Below the pieces are notes generated by a model that saw only the letters and a program-made list of their open reading frames with translations, was not told the origin of the DNA and made no database searches. The position numbers and the translations under genes were made by a program. Positions 36,361 to 47,331 of a stretch of 64,000 bases of DNA are shown one piece after another. Source of the stretch: Acanthosepion lycidas. Taxonomy: Eukaryota; Mollusca; Cephalopoda; Sepiida; Sepiidae. Positions within the stretch are counted from its first letter, which is position 1, and every line of letters begins with the position of its first letter. Location: assembly GCA_963932145.1 (NCBI GenBank), contig OZ010616.1:50414272-50478271 (forward strand), written 5' to 3'.

Positions 36361-36618
36361 CTTTCTTTTTTTTTTCACAGAAATAGGTACATTCGCTAAT
36401 ATCTTCCAACGAAAGATCTAGGCAGAGAAGATGTTTAGAAACAATTAATTTAACCCAAAGAATATAATTGAAACCATCTATGACGGTGCGCTATTATTTA
36501 AAGTAAATGCATAACATGTGACAAATAAAACTTTTTTATTCATTTCAAGTAATCTTGACAAAACACTTTTCTACTTGTCTACCAAAACTGTTTAGCTAAA
36601 AATTACATAGAATAATAT
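36361..36618. other. No recognisable gene
   Basis: A+T-rich single-copy-looking sequence. Confidence 0.3.
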
Positions 36619-36676
36619 ATTATGAAATGGATAAAGTCCGACAATTATTTAAAATATTTTTTGTCCATTTCATAAT
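36619..36676. mobile_element. 58-bp hairpin MITE remnant
   Basis: ATTATGAAATGGA at 36619-36631 pairs with its exact complement at 36664-36676. The left part (ATTATGAAATGGA(T/C)AAAGTC) also lies directly left of the SINE at 16866. Confidence 0.65.
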
Positions 36677-36794
36677 GTGTGACATAATTTATTTACATTT
36701 GGATACGCATTGAGCAGATATCAATGAATGAGAGAAAATCATGAGGAATTGTGTTTAAAAACAGTAAAATCGACCTTACTAACCGAACGCTCCT

Positions 36795-36990
36795 ATGTGG
36801 CCCAATCGGTTAAGGCACGTCAGGCTATATGACTGTTCCGATATGACGGTTCCGTATATTCTTGTCGGAGGACACATATTTTCTATGAAAATTTCTCGGA
36901 CATTCAGGTTGGTAAATGTTATTAATACTGTTTATGATAAACAGAGCATTTACTTAAATATTTGTATCTATAAAAAGAACGTATAAACAT
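36795..36990 (+). mobile_element. SINE with right inverted arm, second copy
   Basis: It shares with 16944-17154 the A box (TGGCCCAATCGG), CAGGCTATATGAC, GAGGAC(G/A)CATATTTTC, CTCGGACATTCAGG and the entire right arm. The B box is changed and the left arm is missing. A 63-codon open frame across it is accidental. Confidence 0.75.
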
Positions 36991-37559
36991 AGAATAATAT
37001 ACACAATGGATGGCAGCTTATTATTAACATAAATTAGAAAAAAAAGGAGCCTTAATGATGTATGAAATAAAATAAGTTCGTTTTTTGTCTTACTTTTCAC
37101 TTTGAGCGTGGATATTTTCCATGGGAATTGGAGTTAAGAGGTAAAAATGAAAATAATTGAAGTTTAACAATCAACACAATTTATATAGGTACTTTGACAA
37201 AATTTTCTAAAAAAGAGCATAGTATGATGAAAGAGGGCCTTGAGTTAAAGTTATTATCAAGAGGAAAGATCAAAGTATTTTGGGGGTATCATTTTATATT
37301 TTTTAATCATTCCTAGCACGTCCGAAATTTTCGTTAAAAATCTTGTTTTTTTTTAGTCAGCAAAATTGACAGAAAATCGATCATGTCAACCATTTTTTCC
37401 ATTTTATAAAAAATTGTTCGAAAGACTGAGAACGGTTCTGAAACTATATGAACAAGAGGAGAGTTTTCAGCAGGGGTGGAGGTGCATTATTTGAATGGAG
37501 ACAAAGTACTCTGGGCAGATGAAAAATTATGAATCTGAAGGAGTCTTGAGATAGGAGTG
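36991..37559. other. No recognisable gene
   Basis: Probably part of the LTR retrotransposon remnant that follows, but nothing can be identified. Confidence 0.25.
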
Positions 37560-38035
37560 TACCTCCGACAATTTTAGCTTGCATGGACCATGTATAATAA
37601 GGTACCTTGTCTAATTTGCTGAAGCAATATCCCGTTAATAAAGGTGTCCTTTATAAATTCGTCTCCGGCTTGTTCCGCTGTCAATGCCTCGAAGTCACAA
37701 TCTCGGCTTAGTGTTTTCAGGGCCTGTATGTACTGGTTTAAATTTTCGCCTAGCGGTAGGTAAATAACGAACAAGAATTATAATTTTTTTTCTTAAGGGG
37801 CATTTCTTCTAAAATGCCAACAGCAATTCCATAATCCCTGTAAGAATAGATATTTGTGCTATTCCACGTGAAGACATGGTAAAAGCTTTTCGTTCCTTGA
37901 TATTCTCGTCGACGAGAAAGTCTCTAGGATTGCAAGAAAGCTGCCGAATAACGTTTTTCAATGGTACCAACTATCAGTAGTATCTGACCCAGACTTATTG
38001 AGGTCCAAGCATTCGGGCTTCAGATATTTGTCCAT
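37560..38035 (-). pseudogene. Ty3/Gypsy-type gag remnant, broken
   Basis: On the minus strand a frame starts at 38035 (MDKYLKPECLDL) and meets a TGA after 34 codons. After at least two frame changes, the last open part (37774 down to 37574) reads YIQALKTLSRDCDFEALTA, then DEFIKDTFINGILLQQIRQ, the helical core of Gypsy gag proteins found in many invertebrates. No zinc knuckle, protease or pol is adjacent. Confidence 0.75.
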
Positions 38036-40124
38036 AATTGCAGAAAATAAATTGTAAAAAAAAAAAAAGAAAAAAAATATAGTCGAACTTGTTATAAAGA
38101 TTTATTCAATACAATTTTACTACTACCCATATGTGAGGTTCGATCATTTCTTCTATAGTTGAGTAGCCCGAGGGGAAGACAACTATTGTTGACTTCATCA
38201 CAGTCAAGAAAACTCATAATGTCTGTTTATATGAAGAATTGTCTTTGAGTTATAGAGAATCTTGTGGTGGTTCACTCACATCATAGCAGCAGAAATTAGC
38301 CATGTGTTCACGGAGATAAAAGCATACTTGACATGAAATAAAACGTACATAACAGGAAAAGCATAGTAAATTGTATGTTAATTTCATACAATTTATTTAT
38401 ATTTTGGGGTGTATTGGTTCGTGTATTTTTTAGTTACAATTGCTTTATGGTACATGTAATAAAGGGAAAAATTTACTCCGTAGTATTGAAAGCCATATCA
38501 CAGAGAAAAGTTGGACACGTGTTGCCCGTACCAAGTTTCCTGGTGAAGAGATTGAATTTAACCTCTTTCGCGGGTTGTCCGTATTTCTGGCGGGAACAGC
38601 TTTTGTTGCATCCTGGGAGAATTTTTTTAAAATTATTTTTAATTTTTATTTAATTTATTTTACAATGTTTTTATGTTATTGTTTTATTTTATTTTTAATT
38701 TTCATTGTTGTTTTTATTATTATTGTTTTATATTTTATTTGTATTTATTGATAATAATATTCCTACAGTCCCTCTTTAATTAGAGTGAAATACTTTATTG
38801 AAACAAAGCCACCGAGTTCAGGGAATATCCTACTCTGTTCGACGTAGGCCGATTAATACCATTTTCTTGTAGATATTAAATGGATCAAGTGCTGGTGGTT
38901 TTTGAACGCGCGTAAGCGGTTTTGACTGGTATTAAAATTGCTTTCTACAGAACGAAGTCTATGTGCAGAAAACACACACATTCCTCTTATCGCAGTGAAA
39001 CTGTAAACTTACAGCTGTGTTCTTGGGCGAATTCCCATGTTTTTACCTTAACTAAAATTCCTCAACTACTTCTTCTAATCCTTAATTTTGCTTATTTAGA
39101 AAGATTACCTTGGTTATGATGATGTTGTTATGTTGCTATTTCGATTTTCGTTAAATATATTTCCCTCTTAATTTTCAGTAAATTTGTTAGGGATGCCAGT
39201 GTGGGTGAGCATTACAGATTGAAGCATCTAAAGTAATTTATTAGACGCTGATTGTGGAAATCTTGAGTTGACTGGATTTTATTTCGTGGAACTGAAATTC
39301 CATTTTTGTCTGTAGAGTAATCTAAGAAGTTCAACCGCGTAACATCCGAAATATATTGTTGGCGCTTATTTTGGCACAATCTCTGGAAAACTAAATCTAA
39401 GTGTTCAGTATATTTTTTCTCATTATTTGTGTTATTTTCAGTTGGACTAATGTTCTCATCTTTTAATTATGACAACATTTCGGCTTCTGTTGCCTCTTGC
39501 TTTTTTTCAGGTGTTTGTCAATTTCAGTAATGAATCCCAAACATCTGTGATATTTTTTCATCGTCATATGAAATCAATTATAGACAAAATTAGTATTGGA
39601 TATGTACCAGCAGTTATGACTTCACCGTTACCACCAATGAAACTGCGGGGAAATGATTTTCAGAATAACATCACTAAAGCCAACCATATATATCAGGGTT
39701 CCCAAACATGAGCGATATCGTCCATCGGTGGGCGATTTCCACTGTTGGGTGGGGGATGGCAACTGAACAGAAAATGGCGGACAATTGGAAATTTTGGCGA
39801 GCGATATATAAAAGTGTATTTCAATATATGCCACCCGAGAAAAATATTTAAGGAGTTATACAAAGAACCTGTATAAAACAACAAAATGTAGGAGACTAAA
39901 TGGAAGTAACTGGGTCACATTCCTAAATACGATATCTCTGCAAACAAGGAATATTTTGATATTTTCTATATGGCTTTCAATGGACAGGTTTGCTTTCTTT
40001 GTTTTTAATACGGCATTAGCAACAGCAGCTGCCGCATAAGCAGGCGTTATTTGTTACCTCCCTTTCGTAATTTTCACTACATCATAAAGTCAATTTACGA
40101 ACTAGTAACAAACTTTTCTCCAAG
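38036..40124. other. No recognisable gene
   Basis: Short frames on both strands (38375-38751, 38922-39119, 39469-39711) have no motif. GGTTCCCAAACATG near 39696 looks like the end of a hAT-type element but no partner end was found. Confidence 0.3.
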
Positions 40125-40920
40125 CAATTTTGGTATACTATTGAATATTTACTATAAAGGTGGGCGGTGGAAGAATTTCCCACGTGGAAGAAAGTTAGAA
40201 TCCCTGATATATATAGATGACACTTTCATATCCTGGTATTACGAGGAAGATGTGCGCATATTGCTGGACCATTTGAATTCAGTATCGATATATAAACATC
40301 AAATAGGTACAGAAGTTTAAATATCTGGGAAGCATTTTAACAGAGGATGGAAAATACGACACCAAAAACCTAACACGAATTAGACTAGCGAAAAATGCCT
40401 TCCAAAATATAAGCAAAGTGCCGAGAAACAGAAAAAATCGTTAGAAACAAAGAAAAGAGTGATGAATTGCAATGTGATATCTATCCTTTTATTATGGCAG
40501 TGAATGCTAGTCAATCTCCCTACAGATTGGGGGAAAATTAGAGGCAACAGAAATATGGTTCTACAGAAGGATACTGAGAATCCCATTGGCTAAGTGAGTA
40601 AGTAACAAGGGTTTTAAAGAAAATGACAATAGAATGAACACTTCTAATCAGAATCAGAAAAAACAGCTGAAATTCCTTGGACATATAATGTGAAAGGAGG
40701 GCTTGGAAAACTTAACACTCACGGGGCATATTGAGGGAAAGAGAGATGGAGAATGCAGTGAACCACTTACTCGACGAACTTGTGTTAATGGATGTCGGAA
40801 CCGGGATTGGGTGCCTTAGCAAAATGATAAAAACTGCTAACAGCCATACAAGGTAGGAAGTTGTGGAGAGACATGATCTCCTATGTCCTAAATGAACGCA
40901 GAGCAAAGAAGAAGAAGACC
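40125..40920 (+). pseudogene. RTE-like non-LTR retrotransposon, 3' half, broken
   Basis: The + strand in changing frames shows YIDDTFIS (RT motif C with Ile for Ala), EVxISGKHF/KYLGSILTEDGKYDT-like sequence, RLAKNAF, NPTDWG and a FLGHIM stretch followed by KEGLENLTLTGHIEGKR. This is the conserved C-terminal tail of RTE/BovB-type proteins. Stops and frameshifts are frequent. The upstream RT motifs A and B and the endonuclease are absent. Confidence 0.7.
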
Positions 40921-41478
40921 TTTAATCCAGTTCGCAATGAAAGAGTAACCCAAAAAATCAGCTAGCCTTCCTAGGCGTACTAATAGCTCGGAGAAGATAT
41001 GTCACAATACCATCGAGAGGAGATTATGAACATCAAACATATTTAGAGTAACAACTATTCTGCAAGCACAAAATCAGTTTCTGCAGCAATAGAATAATCG
41101 GAATCGGAATACTTCACGTCTCTCCTACATCAAAGACGTGCCAGAAATGATTCAGAAGATTTGCGCTTCATACAATGTCAGAACAATTTTCAGAAGCAGC
41201 TTAACCTCACGAAAATATCTCTGTCGAAACAAATCTTACACTGAGGAAAACATAACCAAGAACTGAGTGTATTACATCCCTTGAAGTTGTGGCTGAGAAC
41301 ACAAAGGTGAAATCGACCGATCCGGAAAAGTAAAACTGCTGAAGGAACATTGAAAAGCCGTAATTAGGCTGTAAGAATGAAATCAGGCATCATTTACGGA
41401 AGGAAAAAATTGGTCATCAACCCTTGTGGAATAAAGTGAATATACGAAACAGAGAAGAATACTGGAGAATCAGCGTAT
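40921..41478 (+). pseudogene. Penelope-like retroelement remnant
   Basis: LAFLGVLIARRRYVTIPSRG is like the C-terminal RT region of Penelope-like elements. Towards the end, broken frames give WNKVNIRNREEYWRI-like text, as at the end of their GIY-YIG region. Many stops. Joined directly to the RTE remnant. Confidence 0.45.
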
Positions 41479-41479
41479 C

Positions 41480-41930
41480 CAGTGGTTTCCAAGCTTTTTT
41501 TTTCTGTAGGCCGCATTTTCGGAATTAAAATTTGCTCGCGCCTCACCAAATTTTATGTGCTAAAAAGTAGATTTAAAAATAAAAACAGAGAGATGGTTAA
41601 ATGGATTCAAAGTCAGAACATTATCATTGATAACTCTCTGCTCCAATTTGCGTACACTAGTTACTATATTCTTAATACTTGATATGATGCAAAAATATCA
41701 CAATGCTAAAATCATTCAATAATTATTTATAACAATTTATACTGGGGCTCATGCATGCAATTACAAGTAATCCATAAAAGTCTTTTAAATTTTGAAGTTA
41801 TATTTATTTTTGGCATATGAATTTTTTGAAACTGTTTCTAAATCTCTGATTGTCTTTCAATCATTCCACCTCACCTGTATTCCTCTTACACCGCACCTTT
41901 GAGGTGCGTCGCACCGTTTAAGAACCACTG
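41480..41930. mobile_element. hAT-type MITE, second copy
   Basis: It begins CAGTGGTTTCCAAG and ends with the complement of CAGTGGTTCTTAAA. The interior matches 35753-36228 over most of its length. No clear target duplication; no transposase. Confidence 0.8.
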
Positions 41931-42321
41931 TGCTAGACTATGAGGATTCACTTAATAGACGTCCGAAAGAATCAGCGCACATGCTTAGCTATAACGACCT
42001 CCTCATTGTGCCTTATAAATACAATACGGGACCTTTTATTTAAGATAGAACGTCATGTGTTAGGAACAGCCACAACTAATAACACTAGGGCATGGTAAAA
42101 AGATACTAATGGCAAAGGAAACCAATACAAAAGAAAGAAACGGTGACGGAGGGAGGGGAAGCAATTAACGTTAAGGCTGCAGTAGATAAGGCAAGAAGAA
42201 AATTAACTTTAACTTCATTCAAAGTCTAATTAAAAATAAAATCAAAAAACTCTCGAGTTTAACTTAGACTGTGGTGCGTACTAAATAATAATAACTTCCT
42301 TTACCTACTCTTTTCAAATTC
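41931..42321. other. No recognisable gene
   Basis: No motif or repeat seen. Confidence 0.3.
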
Positions 42322-42640
42322 GGCGAGACGAGGAAAAAGACGGAAACAATTTCGCGAGCTTATTTGAAAGTTTCTGTGAACCAATGAAAACTTTGTCTTC
42401 ACAGAGATTGGCCGGCAAACTGAGAAAAAGACGAAAAAAAAAATTCCCGTAACTATGTAAAATTTTCTTTGGACCAATGAAAACCTTCTTTTCACAAGAA
42501 TTAGCCGTTGAGCCTAGAAAAAGAAAGAAAAGAAAATATCGAGCCTATGCGAAATCCTTTTTTTTTTTTTTTTTTTTTAATATAAATCAACAAGAGAAGA
42601 ATTTCCGAAATCATGTGAAAAGTTTCATTTCTGTTTACGA
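42322..42640. repeat. Tandem repeat, unit about 110 bp, two copies and a part
   Basis: GGACCAATGAAAAC / GAACCAATGAAAAC, CTTC(T)TTTCACA and TTAGCCG/TTGGCCG occur in order in two units (about 42322-42430 and 42431-42540). A run of T follows and a partial third start lies near 42600. Confidence 0.7.
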
Positions 42641-43009
42641 GTCCAGTGTTTAGATTTTCGTCAGTGTTAATTTACTCCCTAATTGCATTACTGGCCTTAA
42701 CCAAGCACTTAGCATTTCAAAGAACTTTATTTCAACAATCGAAGAAAACTAAGTATTTAAACTATTTTGCTTCGTCTACTTTTGGAAGTATGCAAACTGT
42801 ATATCCCTTTGGTGAGCAATGAATTCTTTTACCTTTCTTTTAAATATTTTTTAATATTATTTTGTGTCAGATCATTTAATCTGTTGTATGAACATCCACT
42901 GTTCATGGAAATACGCGGAAATGTACGTTATTTAATTTATGTTGCATTGAAAATTGCCCAACAAAATCTTTTCTGTTATAACATTTTCACTTTGTCGTGC
43001 TAGACAGTT
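42641..43009. other. No recognisable gene
   Basis: A 78-codon frame at 42767-43003 has no motif. Confidence 0.3.
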
Positions 43010-43625
43010 TTTCTCGTCATAATCCATGTTGCACATTTATGCATCTATCATTCGTCGATGCATTGAATATTGCTGCCATATTTGACCTGGTGCTTCTGCG
43101 ATATATCTAGAGATTCTTGGTAAAATCCAAACAGTCCTAACCTGGCATCTCGACTTTAGTCACTTTCCCACTGCTGTACCATGGCTTCACTTTGTTTTAT
43201 CTAAAGATATTTCCATAGGAATTGTTCTGATGAGCATTCATTGACTGCATGGATTTAAGCGAACTATTAGATTGGCAACTAGGCCTTGCCGGTTTACTGT
43301 TGAAATAGCTAGCTATAACCGCATGTTCTATTCCTATAGTTTCTTTTCTCGCACTTTTCGTCTGTGGAACTCGCTTTCCGTTTTTTGTTTCCCTGACCCT
43401 CATAATCCTCAAAAATTTAAATGCAACGCCAATCGCCATTTTCTGCCTTTCTGAATCCTGTTCTTTTATTATCCTTCGTCCTCGCTAAATTCTCCTCATT
43501 CTCTTTCACTCCCAGTCTTAGCGGCATTATCGCCATCTTCTGTCTTCCTGAAACCTATTCTTTTATTGTCCTTTCTCCTCACTAAATTCTTTTCATTCTC
43601 TTTCATTCTCAGGTTACTGTAGTAT
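43010..43625 (+). pseudogene. LINE C-terminus and 3' UTR, same family as 12140-13465, tail duplicated
   Basis: Readable pieces in changing frames: YCCHI-like (43068), HLDFSHFP, a diverged FHRNCSDE, SRTFRLWNSLSVFCFPDPHN and LKFKCNANRHF equivalents of the LINE at 12140-13322. The 3' UTR phrase (GCCAT(T/C)TTCTG, TTCTTTTATT, CTAAATTC and CATTCTCTTTCA) occurs twice, at about 43434-43530 and 43531-43615. Confidence 0.8.
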
Positions 43626-43799
43626 AGTTAATGAAAAGGTTAATCATGTGATGGAAAAGGGGTTAATAATATTTGCCTTCTTATGATATATTTTGAACCC
43701 TTATTTTTCAGTTGCACTTGGATTTTTCTGTGCATAAATGCCTTTTACTTGCGAAGAAATAAGTGATAGTAAGGTTGGTAAAAGAAAGTACTTGACAGC

Positions 43800-43960
43800 C
43801 ACTTCGATATTATTGTGTAATAATGGCTAGCAAACTTGCTTCGCGGGTTAATTACAAGTTAAAACTGAGAAGTGAGATTGATCCTCACTGAGTATTCCAT
43901 ACTTGCGGTCTTGTGACGCATCTAAGCTACGCTTAGTGAATCAGTATAAAAGTATTTGTT
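43800..43960. mobile_element. SINE-like repeat, copy 2
   Basis: GGCTAGCAAACTTGCTTCGC, AGTGAGATTGATCCTCACT, CCATACTT and TCTTGTGACGCATCTA correspond to 19280-19380. GAGATTGATCCTC may be a decayed B box. Confidence 0.45.
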
Positions 43961-45068
43961 ACTCTAAGTTTATGGTACAGGTAGAGTAAGAATTCTTGCA
44001 TGGATTGATCGTGGATCTGATTAGCTAGGTATTAGCCTGGATTAGCCGCAACGCATTTCCCACTTTTTGGCCTTGTGTCACAATTACCGTAATTTTACAC
44101 TAATTTTTACAAAATTTACAGCAATAAACAACGATACAGTAAGAATTATGAATTTTCATAAAGAGTGGCGCTCTCTTCTGTGGAACTGAACGAACACTGG
44201 TTGAATTTAATTTTCTTTAACTAAAAAGCCTTTAGTTCCAAAAAATTAAATTACTTTTTGAAATTTTATTTGAACCGTATGATTGGTGAAAAATACTTTC
44301 TAGTGTTTTTCTAATTGGCTCATTTGAATTGATATTATTTCTCAGCGGGAATCTTGCAGAGTGAGCTGATTCAGAAATAACTTGCAATTTTTCTTTTTCT
44401 TTTCTTTTTTTAAATCTGAGGCATGTTTGTGAGCACTTCCGGCAGTATAATAAAAAAAGAAAAGAACAAAAAAGCAAAACCATTTGTTCTACCGTATTTT
44501 TTAAGACTTAGAATAAGTAGGCAAAAATCAAAGTGTTAATAGTACTGTTAAGTGTTAAGTCAGGGTGAGGTACATCATAGACAACTTCAAACAAGAGAGC
44601 TTACTCTCAGTGTTAGGGTGACATTTCCTTTCCTCTCGTGTTTATTTATTTTTCGCCAGGGTAAGAACCATCACGGATTTTTCGTTTTTAAAAAAATAAT
44701 TCCTTTTATTGTAATTTTCAGTTAAAACAACTTTATATAGATTTTTCAGTGATTTTTCCCCTTGTTTATAACGTCTGTCGATGCACTTCTTGCATATCTT
44801 TTTTTTTCTCTCTCTAAAAAGAACTTGTACTTGAGAACCAAATTTTGAGTTTTTTTTTTTTTTAATTTTTGATGTATTTATTTCTTCTAATGTATTATTC
44901 GGTAATTTCTAAAATAATTATATTAGTTTTTCTTCTTCTCCCTAACAACTTTAAAACACGGTCGACCAACAGGCTAGGAAAATCGTACTGAAAAGTTAAA
45001 ATAATTCACGGGCCAGGTCGGATAATAATAATTATTAATCCTGGAATGAAGTCTGGTTATTAACAGTC
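43961..45068. other. Region upstream of CRAMP1; no recognisable gene
   Basis: It should contain the CRAMP1 promoter and 5' UTR. I see no TATA box, CpG cluster or upstream exon that I can support. Poly-T/poly-A runs are frequent. Confidence 0.3.
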
Positions 45069-45136
45069 ATGGGTATTGGAACTCGAAGTAAAAGTCATCA
45101 AGGAGAATGTGTCGGACAAGAACCATCATCTTTACG
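45069..45136 (+). CDS. CRAMP1: CRAMP1 exon 1, first coding exon (22 codons + 2 bases)
   Basis: An ATG (MGIGTRSKSHQGE...) runs open to a strong GTAGGT donor. The phase-2 end joins exactly to the phase of exon 2, which is the main support. An in-frame stop lies 31 bases upstream. The N-terminus of the family is poorly conserved, so homology cannot confirm this exon; a further 5' UTR exon could lie upstream. Confidence 0.65.
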
Positions 45137-47133
45137 GTAGGTTATTTATTTAGTCTTTATATTTTTCTTAAGAAGTAAATAATAGCATAAATATCAGAGA
45201 AAAAAAAAGACTTGTTTGTAGTAGCCCTACCTACCGCCATTTTACACCGTCAACAATATTTCCTTTTTTAAACATTGCTAAAAGAATTGACAAATAGTAT
45301 ATCTTTCTCAGCTTATCATCTTTATCGATTACAATTATTATTTTCATCATTCTCTGTCTTTTGTGCAGTGTGCTTGTAAATGCTGCTAACTAAACTAAGT
45401 GACGAAGTGTCAGTGTTAGTTCATAAATTTAAATTTCTCTTTTATTGTTTATGTTTCAAAGACATGTGTACTTGCTGGGATATACCAAAAAAATTACTTA
45501 TTATTTATTTGTTTTGTCTAAATCTTGCTTTACTTTTTAAATGATTTTTTTCTATATTCACATACACGTAACATGTTGAAAGAACTACACTCTATCGTAA
45601 ACAGTCGCACCTTTTATATATTTTTTCGCCCTAACTAGGGAACATTTAAAAGAAAAAGAAAAAAAACCTGGGGGGCAGCCATTTTGAATGTTATCAATCA
45701 CTATAGTTTTATTAATCTACTATTAATCATTTAAATTAAATAAGGCATTCATTTAATAATAATAAACTAAAAAAAAAAATAAGTGAACATCTGTTTTACT
45801 GTGCTAATTACCTACTTTTATGTTGTGTGGGGCATTTCCTTGCAGAGTGACAATCGACAGTAGTACAACTGAGAAGGGTTCATTGAAAGGGGCGACAAGC
45901 GGTAATGATAATAATAGCAACCAAACAAATAATTCGACAAGCAGCCACATTTCTGTCTTGTCCGTCAATCCGAATGTCAATGAAAGACGTCTAGGTAAAC
46001 AATCAAAAGCAGATCTACAGCCAAGTGTTGAAGATGGTACAGGGTATTGTATCAGTGTTACTGCAGCTGCTTCTGGAAATATAGGAACCAAATCCTCTAA
46101 TAATGTCAGCACTACTATAGGCAGCAACACTTCAAACAACACCAGTATGACTTTGGTTACAAGAACACGAGGAGTTAAAAGATTGAAAAGAGAACAGAGT
46201 CCACCAGGATCTCCTGCCAAAAAAATTGGTAAGTGTTCAAAAAAAAAAAAAAAAAAAAAAGGAAAAAAAGTTGATATTTTAAAATTTTTTTTTTTTTAAC
46301 TATTTTATTCACTTGAATATTATCTGACATTTTTGTGGCATCTTCAAAAGCCTTGTTTCACTGAATGCTTGTAAAATCAAAAGTGTGATTCTTTGGTTGT
46401 CTTCTTGGGTATTTTAATTTCTTGATGTTCTTTCACTGAACAGCATCATAAATAATAATAATAATAATAATAAAAATATATATATATAACAGATTTTATT
46501 TTTTAATTCGACATTTTTGTCCAAGTTCGAACGCTATTATTTTATTTTATTTTTTTTAGTGGATACTCAGAAAACGGGACGGAGGTTCGAATCCTAACAG
46601 AGGACACTTTTTTTTTTTTTTTTTTTTTTTTTAAATGAGTTATCTCGAGAGTGCAGGCTGGTAGACGAAATAAATACTGTTTAAAATACAGAGCGTCTAC
46701 TCAAATACGGGTATCCACTAATGTTTTAACAAGTAATTTTGCACTATAGACAAAAAAGTACACTAATAGTATTATTGTACTTTTTTTTTTTAAGCAGAGA
46801 ATGTGAAAGGGACATTTGCATTTCTGAGAGTTTGTAAAAGAAAAAAGAAAAGTCTTTTGAGTTTTTTGTGGAGTAGTTTAGCTCAGTTTTTTCTAATGTG
46901 AATCTTATAATTTAAAAAAAGATTTTTCATTATAGACCGATTAAAATAAATTGCTTTAAAAGTTTAAATTCTAAAATTTAAAAAATTAATCGGTACTCTA
47001 ACTTGTTTCTTTATAATTCTGTTATTATTTTAAAGTAATTTTAAGTTTCAAATTTGATTTTGTTGGTGATATTTATGATGACTACAAAAGTTCTTTTTCT
47101 TATTTTGATGTAAAAATCATTTTTCATTGTACT

Positions 47134-47165
<32 letters not shown>

Positions 47166-47298
47166 TATGAATTATTATTTATTTTCTTGTACAGGGTTAA
47201 TTTCTTTTTAGGTGTTTTCTTCTACTTTGTAAGTCTTCAATATGTACACAGAAACAGGATTATTGCTGTTATCAGTATTTTTAATTAGGAAATATTTA

Positions 47299-47331
<33 letters not shown>

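Noticed and set aside
39469-39711. 80-codon open frame
   Set aside because: No motif, no splice context, ends at a repeat-like phrase; expected by chance.
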